Shown: in pieces, positions 55,364-64,000 of the stretch
How the letters are laid out: every line of letters begins with the position of its first letter
Position numbering within the stretch: position 1 is the stretch's first letter
From: an uncultured Helicobacteraceae bacterium
GTDB taxonomy: Bacteria; Campylobacterota; Campylobacteria; Campylobacterales; Helicobacteraceae
Assembly: GCA_944323755.1 (NCBI GenBank)
Contig: CALUTR010000006.1
Span: 24,954-88,953 of the forward strand
Direction of reading: 5' to 3'
Length of the DNA stretch: 64,000 nucleotides
Program-made: the position numbers and the translations under genes
Notes under the pieces: generated by a model
The model's input: only the letters and a program-made list of their open reading frames with translations
Told to the model about the DNA's origin: nothing
Databases searched by the model: none

Positions 55364-55810
55364 ATGAAAGTTCTATTACTAAAAGAGGTGAAATCATTAG
55401 GGAAAGCTGGTGATATTTGCGAAGTAAAAGATGGATATGGTAAAAATTTTCTAATAGCAAAAGGTATGGCACAAATTGCAACAAATGAAACAATCAATAA
55501 ATACAAAAAAGAGGAAAGAATAAAAAAAGAAAAAGAAGAGGCGCTAATAGAAGAGTTAAAACAATTAGAAAGCAAACTAAAAAATATCACTCTTGTTTTA
55601 GTGAAAAAAACTGGAGCCAATGGCTCATTATATGGAGCAATTACAAAAGAAGAAATAGCACAAGCCTTTAAAGAATTTCACAATATAGATATTGATAAAA
55701 AAGCACTTGATTTAAAAAATCCTATAAAAAGCACAGGTGTATATGAAATTGACTTAAAACTAGGATTTGGCATACATGCAATATGTAAAGTCGATATTCA
55801 AGCACAATAA
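55364..55810 (+). CDS. rplI: 50S ribosomal protein L9
   Basis: A 148-residue L9: N-terminal domain [27 protein letters not shown], long linker helix, and C-terminal domain with [18 protein letters not shown] precedes the ATG. First gene of rplI-hslV-hslU-era, as in H. pylori. Confidence 0.97.
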   Translation: MKVLLLKEVKSLGKAGDICEVKDGYGKNFLIAKGMAQIATNETINKYKKEERIKKEKEEALIEELKQLESKLKNITLVLVKKTGANGSLYGAITKEEIAQAFKEFHNIDIDKKALDLKNPIKSTGVYEIDLKLGFGIHAICKVDIQAQ

Positions 55811-55820
55811 AGGAGCAAAT

Positions 55821-56357
55821 ATGTTTGAAGCTACAACGATACTTGCATATAAAGGAAAGAATAAAGCTGTCATTGGCGGAGATGGACAGGTTACATTTGG
55901 AAATTGCATATTAAAAGGCAATGCAACAAAAATCCGATCACTGTATGATGGAAAAATATTAAGTGGTTTTGCAGGAAGCACGGCTGATGCATTTAGCCTA
56001 TTTGATATGTTTGAGAAGATACTAGAGAATAAAAGAGGCGATCTTGAGCGCTCTGTAATAGACTTTAGTAAAGAGTGGAGAAAAGATAAATATTTAAGAA
56101 AACTAGAGGCAATGATGATAGTTTTAAACAAATCAAACATATATATACTAAGTGGATCTGGTGATGTCGTGGAGCCAGAAGATGGAAAAATTGCAGCAAT
56201 TGGAAGTGGGGGTAATTATGCTTTATCTGCAGCAAGAGCACTTGATAGAAATATAGATAATATTGATGAAAAAATGCTAGTAGAACAATCATTAAAAATT
56301 GCTGGGGAACTTTGCATTTATACAAATACGAATATTAAATTATTGGAGATAAAATAA
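55821..56357 (+). CDS. hslV: ATP-dependent protease peptidase subunit HslV
   Basis: 178 residues from ATG 55821 with AAGGAG 8 bases upstream; an ATG 18 codons earlier lies within rpl[29 protein letters not shown]: the catalytic Thr is at residue 5 here (mature N-terminus after processing), as in H. pylori. [14 protein letters not shown] is the conserved proteasome-like segment. Partner of HslU. Confidence 0.96.
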   Translation: MFEATTILAYKGKNKAVIGGDGQVTFGNCILKGNATKIRSLYDGKILSGFAGSTADAFSLFDMFEKILENKRGDLERSVIDFSKEWRKDKYLRKLEAMMIVLNKSNIYILSGSGDVVEPEDGKIAAIGSGGNYALSAARALDRNIDNIDEKMLVEQSLKIAGELCIYTNTNIKLLEIK

Positions 56358-56360
56358 AAA

Positions 56361-57665
56361 ATGACTGACAATAAAACACCAAAAGAAATAGTTGAATACC
56401 TTAATGAATACATAATAGGACAAGATAAAGCTAAAAAAGCCATTGCTATTGCACTAAGAAATAGATATAGACGAATGCAGCTACCAAAAGAAGCTCAAGA
56501 GGAAATTGTGCCAAAAAATATATTAATGATAGGAAATACTGGAGTTGGCAAGACAGAAATTTCAAGAAGAATGGCAAAAATACTTGGATTACCTTTTATC
56601 AAAGTCGAAGCATCAAAATACACTGAAGTTGGTTTTGTTGGACGAGATGTAGAATCTATGGTAAGGGATTTAGTTAATGCTTCAATGAATCTTGTAAAAA
56701 ATGAATACAAGGATAAAAATACAGATAAAATAGATTCTTATATAATTGATAAAATTGTAAAAAGTCTTATTCCACCACTTCCAAATACTGCAAATGAAAC
56801 AAAAAAAGAAGAATATAAAGTATCATTTGACAAGATGATACAAAAAGTAAAAGATGGTTCTGTAGATCATTTAGAAATAGAAATAGAAATAACTGAGGCC
56901 CCTTTAAATCCTTTGCCTATACCAAATATAGGAATTATTGAATTATTGCCAAAACAACAAAAAATAAAAAAAATAAAAACAACAGTAAGAGAAGCTAAAG
57001 AACTATTAAAAAATGAGGCAATAGAAAATATAACAAATATCGATGAAATAAAAACAGAGGCGTTAAAAAGAGCTGAGGAAAGCGGAATTATATTTATAGA
57101 TGAGATAGATAAAACTGCAACAGATCAAAATCAAAGTAAACAAAACCCAAATAAAGAGGGTGTCCAAAGAGATCTACTACCTATTGTTGAAGGAAGCATA
57201 GTTGATACAAAATATGGTTCTATAAAAACTGATTATATTTTATTCATCGCTGCAGGTGCATTTGCATTTAGCAAACCAAGTGATTTGATACCAGAATTAC
57301 AAGGAAGGTTTCCAATTAGAGTTGAGTTAGATAGTTTAAGTGAGGATGATTTATACAAGATTCTAATACAAACAAAAAATTCTATAATTAAGCAATATAA
57401 ATTATTGCTTGAAACAGAAGGAATAAAGCTAGAATTTAGCGATGACGCATTGAGAGCAATTGCAAAATTTGCATTTATTGCAAATGAAAAAACAGAAGAT
57501 ATAGGAGCAAGGCGGCTTCATACAATCGTTGAAAAAGTATTAGAAGATATTAGCTTTGAAGCACCAAATATAAATGACAAAACAATCAATATAACACAAA
57601 AAGAAATAGAAGAAAAATTAGATTCAATTATACAAAATGCTGATACAACAAGGTATATTTTATAG
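56361..57665 (+). CDS. hslU: ATP-dependent protease ATPase subunit HslU
   Basis: 434 residues. AAA+ unfoldase. Walker A GNTGVGKTE (about 53-61), pore KYTEVGFVGRDVE, the inserted I domain (about 110-220), Walker B IIFIDEIDK, and the C-terminal RRLHTIVEKVLEDISF motif ending in TRYIL, which docks into HslV. Starts 3 bases after hslV. Confidence 0.97.
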   Translation: MTDNKTPKEIVEYLNEYIIGQDKAKKAIAIALRNRYRRMQLPKEAQEEIVPKNILMIGNTGVGKTEISRRMAKILGLPFIKVEASKYTEVGFVGRDVESMVRDLVNASMNLVKNEYKDKNTDKIDSYIIDKIVKSLIPPLPNTANETKKEEYKVSFDKMIQKVKDGSVDHLEIEIEITEAPLNPLPIPNIGIIELLPKQQKIKKIKTTVREAKELLKNEAIENITNIDEIKTEALKRAEESGIIFIDEIDKTATDQNQSKQNPNKEGVQRDLLPIVEGSIVDTKYGSIKTDYILFIAAGAFAFSKPSDLIPELQGRFPIRVELDSLSEDDLYKILIQTKNSIIKQYKLLLETEGIKLEFSDDALRAIAKFAFIANEKTEDIGARRLHTIVEKVLEDISFEAPNINDKTINITQKEIEEKLDSIIQNADTTRYIL

Positions 57666-58540
57666 TGAGTAAAGCTGGATTTGTATCAATCATTGGACGG
57701 CCTAATTCTGGGAAAAGCACATTATTAAACACACTTATTAATGAACAAATAGCTCTTGTATCACACAAAATCAATGCAACAAGAAAGCGAATGAATATAA
57801 TAGTGATGCATAATGATACGCAGATTATTTTTGTCGATACACCAGGTATACACAATAAAGAAAAGATGCTAAATCAATTTATGTTGCAAGAATCTATAAA
57901 AGCAATAGATGATTGCGATTTAATTATTTTTCTAGCACCTATAACAGATAGCATAGATGATTATGTAGATTTTTTAAAGCTAAGTAATGGTAAAAAACAT
58001 TTATTAATACTAAGTAAAATAGACCTTTTAAGTAAAGATAAAATCATTACAAAAATCACTAAATATGAAAAATACAAAGATAAATACTTTGCATTAATAC
58101 CAATTTCTAGCGTAAAAAACACAAATTTAAAATCTCTACTTGATGAAATCACAAAATATCTACCAGAATCTCCATATTTGTATGATACAGACATTATAAG
58201 CACTCAAAATTTAAGAGAGATATATAAAGAAAAAATAAGGGAAGCACTATTTGATAATCTAAACAAAGAAATACCATACCAAAGCGATGTAATAATAAAA
58301 ACAATACAAGAAGATCATAAAATAGACAGAATCTATGCTGATATTATCGTTGAAAAAGAAAGTCAAAAAATCATTGTCATTGGAACAAATGGAAAAAGCA
58401 TAAAAAACATAGGCATAAATGCAAGAAAAAAATTAGAGCAATTTAGTGGTAAAAAAATATTCCTAAAACTTGAAGTTATAGTAAAAAAAGGTTGGAGTAA
58501 AAATAAAAAAAGTCTAAAAGAAATAGGGTATGATTTTTAA
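57665..58540 (+). CDS. era: GTPase Era
   Basis: 291 residues, GTG start overlapping the hslU stop by one base. G1 GRPNSGKST, DTPGIHN and SKIDL; C-terminal KH domain with VKKGWSKNKKSLKEIGYDF. Era binds the 3' end of 16S rRNA during 30S maturation. Normal length. Confidence 0.97.
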   Translation: MSKAGFVSIIGRPNSGKSTLLNTLINEQIALVSHKINATRKRMNIIVMHNDTQIIFVDTPGIHNKEKMLNQFMLQESIKAIDDCDLIIFLAPITDSIDDYVDFLKLSNGKKHLLILSKIDLLSKDKIITKITKYEKYKDKYFALIPISSVKNTNLKSLLDEITKYLPESPYLYDTDIISTQNLREIYKEKIREALFDNLNKEIPYQSDVIIKTIQEDHKIDRIYADIIVEKESQKIIVIGTNGKSIKNIGINARKKLEQFSGKKIFLKLEVIVKKGWSKNKKSLKEIGYDF

Positions 58541-58561
58541 TAATCTAAAACAACAAAATTG

Positions 58562-58567
58562 TATAAT
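58562..58567 (+). promoter_or_regulatory. -10 box for csd6
   Basis: Perfect TATAAT, 38 bases upstream of the csd6 start, in the 65-bp gap after era. Suggests csd6 has its own promoter. Confidence 0.6.
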
Positions 58568-58605
58568 ATGGATTCTATTAAAATTAAACACAAAGGAAAT
58601 TTCAC

Positions 58606-59583
58606 TTGAAACTTCTAATTACTCTTTTACTCATTGCTATAATACACGCTGATGATCAAATATATGATATTGTTAGCGAATATAGAAATGAAGGAATAAA
58701 TAGCGTTAAACCTACTTTAGAAAAATATCTAATCAATAAAAAATATTGGGATAGCGTAGTAGCGTCTAAAGATACAAGATATGGATACTATGAAAGTATA
58801 AAATATATTTTTATGGCATCAAAAGAAAACAATAATCTTTTATTGTTTGAACTTGATAGCAATAAAATATCTCAAATTGGAAATAGTAGTGCAATATTTG
58901 GAGCAAATAAAGGCGACAAGATAAAAGAAGGAGATCTTGCTACACCAATTGGTGTGTATGACCTAACAAAAAAGCTGCAAAATCTTGATCAATATTATGG
59001 ACCATTAGCATTTGTAACATCGTACCCAAATCTATATGATAAACTAAATAGAAAAACTGGATATGGCATATGGATACATGGTCTTCCTTTGAATGGTGAT
59101 AGAAGTGAGCAGAACACAAAGGGTTGCATAGCAATAGAAAATAATATATTGTTGCAATATGAAAAAATAATCAACTATAAAGATTCCATACTAATAACAA
59201 GCAGTAAACCCATAGAAGAAACACCAAAAGAAATATTTGCAAACATACTTCAATCACTATTTATATGGAGAGATGCTTGGATAAACAATGATTTAAATCT
59301 GTATTTATCATTTTATGATGAAACATTTACAAGATTTGATGGAATGAAAATAAATGAGTTTAAGGATTTTAAAAAGCGAGTATTTAACAAAGATGAAAGA
59401 AAAAGCATAGAATTTAAAAATATAAATATTGTGCCATATCCAAATACACAAAATAAAAAAATATTTAGAATTACTTTCTTAGAAGATTATAGATCAGATA
59501 GTGGATATACTTTCTTAGGAACAAAAGAACTCTATATAACTTTATCAGAAGACAATAAAATAAAAATTATTGTAGAAAAATAG
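58606..59583 (+). CDS. csd6: Cell-shape L,D-carboxypeptidase Csd6
   Basis: 325 residues, TTG start with AAGGA 8 bases upstream. Signal peptide (1-15), a YkuD L,D-transpeptidase-type catalytic domain (about 60-200) with WIHGLPLNG (H158) and TKGCIAIEN (C174), and a C-terminal NTF2-like pocket (about 215-325). H. pylori Csd6 trims tetrapeptides to tripeptides and is needed for helical shape; Campylobacter Pgp2 is equivalent. It follows era as in H. pylori. Confidence 0.93.
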   Translation: MKLLITLLLIAIIHADDQIYDIVSEYRNEGINSVKPTLEKYLINKKYWDSVVASKDTRYGYYESIKYIFMASKENNNLLLFELDSNKISQIGNSSAIFGANKGDKIKEGDLATPIGVYDLTKKLQNLDQYYGPLAFVTSYPNLYDKLNRKTGYGIWIHGLPLNGDRSEQNTKGCIAIENNILLQYEKIINYKDSILITSSKPIEETPKEIFANILQSLFIWRDAWINNDLNLYLSFYDETFTRFDGMKINEFKDFKKRVFNKDERKSIEFKNINIVPYPNTQNKKIFRITFLEDYRSDSGYTFLGTKELYITLSEDNKIKIIVEK

Positions 59584-59622
59584 AATTTTAATCTGATAAC
59601 TTTAAGTTATCAGATTAAAATT
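59584..59622. terminator. Bidirectional terminator between csd6 and the ComEA-like gene
   Basis: A perfect 19-base-arm inverted repeat (AATTTTAATCTGATAACTT and its complement around a single T), usable stem about 17 bp, in the 38-bp convergent gap after csd6 (stop 59583) and after the ComEA-like gene (stop 59622). A/T flanks on both sides give terminator-like tails. Confidence 0.8.
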
Positions 59623-59882
59623 TACTTAGATTGAGGAGTTTTGCTATCTACAGTTATACTTGTTTTTATTTTATCAAATAACTTATCACCTATACCATTC
59701 ACCTTTTTCAAGTCTTCTATAGAATTAAATTTACTAGTTGATCTATATTCAATAATTGCTTCAGCTTTTTTAGCACCAATACCCTCTAATGTCATTAATT
59801 CTTTTTTATCAGCTGTATTAATATTAACTTGAGCAAATAATAAAGTCATAAATGACAGAAAAATAAATAAAAATTTATACAT
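59622..59882 (-). CDS. ComEA-like exported helix-hairpin-helix protein
   Basis: 86 residues: signal peptide (1-17, LLFAQ) and one tandem HhH domain: VNINTADKKELMTLEGIGAKKAEAIIEYR and VNGIGDKLFDKIKTSI. Such small ComEA-type proteins bind DNA in the periplasm during uptake in naturally competent bacteria; the sequence shows only the domain. It sits between csd6 and the rRNA operon. Confidence 0.83.
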   Translation of the reverse strand: MYKFLFIFLSFMTLLFAQVNINTADKKELMTLEGIGAKKAEAIIEYRSTSKFNSIEDLKKVNGIGDKLFDKIKTSITVDSKTPQSK

Positions 59883-60000
59883 TTAATCTCCTAATAGTTA
59901 GATTAGAAGAATATTATAACAAAAATATAATAACAAATTAATAAAGAAATAAAAATAGAAAATAAGATTTATAAGAAAGTAATAAAAAGAAATTTTCTCA

Positions 60001-60119
60001 TTCCCTGCATCAACCTACATTCCCACATCTGAAAGATGCAGTATTATTAGCGACTAGAGGCTTAACTTCCAGGTTCGGGATGGTAACTGGGTGTAGCCCT
60101 CTATCTATAAACACAAGGA
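60001..60119 (-). rRNA. rrf: 5S ribosomal RNA
   Basis: Minus-strand sequence starts CCTTGTG near 60118, and the conserved core CCATCCCGAACCTGGAAGTT and ATAATACTGCATCTTTCAGA is present. The 3' end TGCAGGG pairs with the 5' end. About 119 nt; ends are estimated to a few bases. Lies about 95 bp from the 23S gene. Confidence 0.93.
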
Positions 60120-60214
60120 AAAGAGAAAGTAAAAAATACCAAAATACTCTTTACTTTCTCTTTTAAGTTAATAACCAAAATAGACTAAACAAGGCAGTGA
60201 AAAAAATCAAAATA

Positions 60215-63098
<2,884 letters not shown>

Positions 63099-63267
63099 GT
63101 ATTCTAATTCTGCACTGCCTTGTTTAATCTATGTAAATTAAACAAAACATTTGTAGTCTCATTATTTTTGGCTATCAACATTAAATTTTTAAATAACTCT
63201 AGACTTAATAAAAGCCTAAATATATGATTCTTTAAAACCATATATTTAAACTTCCAATTACTCTTAA

Positions 63268-63343
63268 TGGTGGAGAATAGCGGGATCGAACCGCTGACCT
63301 CCTGCGTGCAAAGCAGGCGCTCTCCCAGCTGAGCTAATTCCCC
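63268..63343 (-). tRNA. tRNA-Ala (UGC)
   Basis: Minus strand from 63343: acceptor GGGGAAT pairs with ATTCTCC, discriminator A and encoded CCA end at 63268 (76 nt). Anticodon loop CTTTGCACG gives UGC. T-arm GGTTCGATCCC. It lies in the 16S-23S spacer, beside tRNA-Ile. Confidence 0.96.
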
Positions 63344-63346
63344 TCA

Positions 63347-63423
<77 letters not shown>

Positions 63424-63539
63424 CTAAAAGCTTTTAGGCAATTGTAATCCCTGAAAACTAAGCAAGCTAACATATTTTATATATTTATATTTTATAAAAT
63501 TTTATAATTATGCAAATAAATGATAATTAATATCTCTAG

Positions 63540-64000
<461 letters not shown>

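Overview
The window is AT-rich chromosomal DNA from a Campylobacterota bacterium, most likely a Helicobacter species that is not H. pylori. Evidence for Helicobacter is the set of short gene neighbourhoods also known from H. pylori: flhA / DHH phosphoesterase / rpsO; pseC / small protein / accC / accB / dcd; ispH / aroA / pheT / pheS; tonB-like / fliO-like / fliN / nth; cmoB / thioesterase; rplI / hslV / hslU / era / csd6; and an LPP20-type lipoprotein cluster. Evidence against H. pylori is that these blocks are joined differently and that the rRNA genes form a classical 16S-tRNA-Ile-tRNA-Ala-23S-5S operon, whereas H. pylori has 16S separated from 23S-5S.

Layout. 1-5.6 kb (minus strand): a tight operon flhA, DHH phosphoesterase, small protein, purN, Kef-type antiporter, and a cation-efflux gene cut by the window edge. 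5.7-11.0 kb (plus): rpsO, then a single-chain Type ISP restriction-modification gene split by a C9 tract (phase-OFF as sequenced; C10 would fuse the two frames into about 1631 residues). 11.0-14.7 kb (minus): tRNA-Met(CAU), pseC, a small unknown protein, accC, accB; dcd diverges. 15.4-29.2 kb (minus): the full S10-spc-alpha ribosomal protein superoperon from rpsJ to rplQ, with secY, map, infA, rpmJ and rpoA but without rpmD; infA is unusually long. 29.4-34.9 kb (minus): ispH, aroA, pheT, pheS. 35.1-37.0 kb (plus): a secreted protein and an outer-membrane protein with His-rich segments. 37.1-45.2 kb (minus): a 23-repeat ankyrin protein, a TonB-like protein, fliO-like, fliN, cheX-like, nth, feoA, and three less certain genes. 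45.3-49.9 kb (plus): der, bioD, ccoG, cmoB, thioesterase. 49.9-55.2 kb (minus): Na/Pi cotransporter and four lipoproteins including an LpoB homologue. 55.4-59.6 kb (plus): rplI, hslV, hslU, era, csd6. 59.6 kb to the end (minus): a ComEA-like protein and the rRNA operon, with 16S running off the window.

Most of the window is core genome. The parts that look accessory or fast-evolving are the phase-variable Type ISP system, the ankyrin gene with its internal 1110-bp-period duplication, and the outer-membrane/secreted pair. I did not find a CRISPR array, prophage, insertion sequence or plainly new multi-gene system. No stretch longer than about 200 bases lacks an annotated gene or RNA; the longest gaps are 184 bp (34876-35059), 180 bp (29186-29365), about 170 bp (23S-tRNA spacer) and 164 bp (5952-6115).
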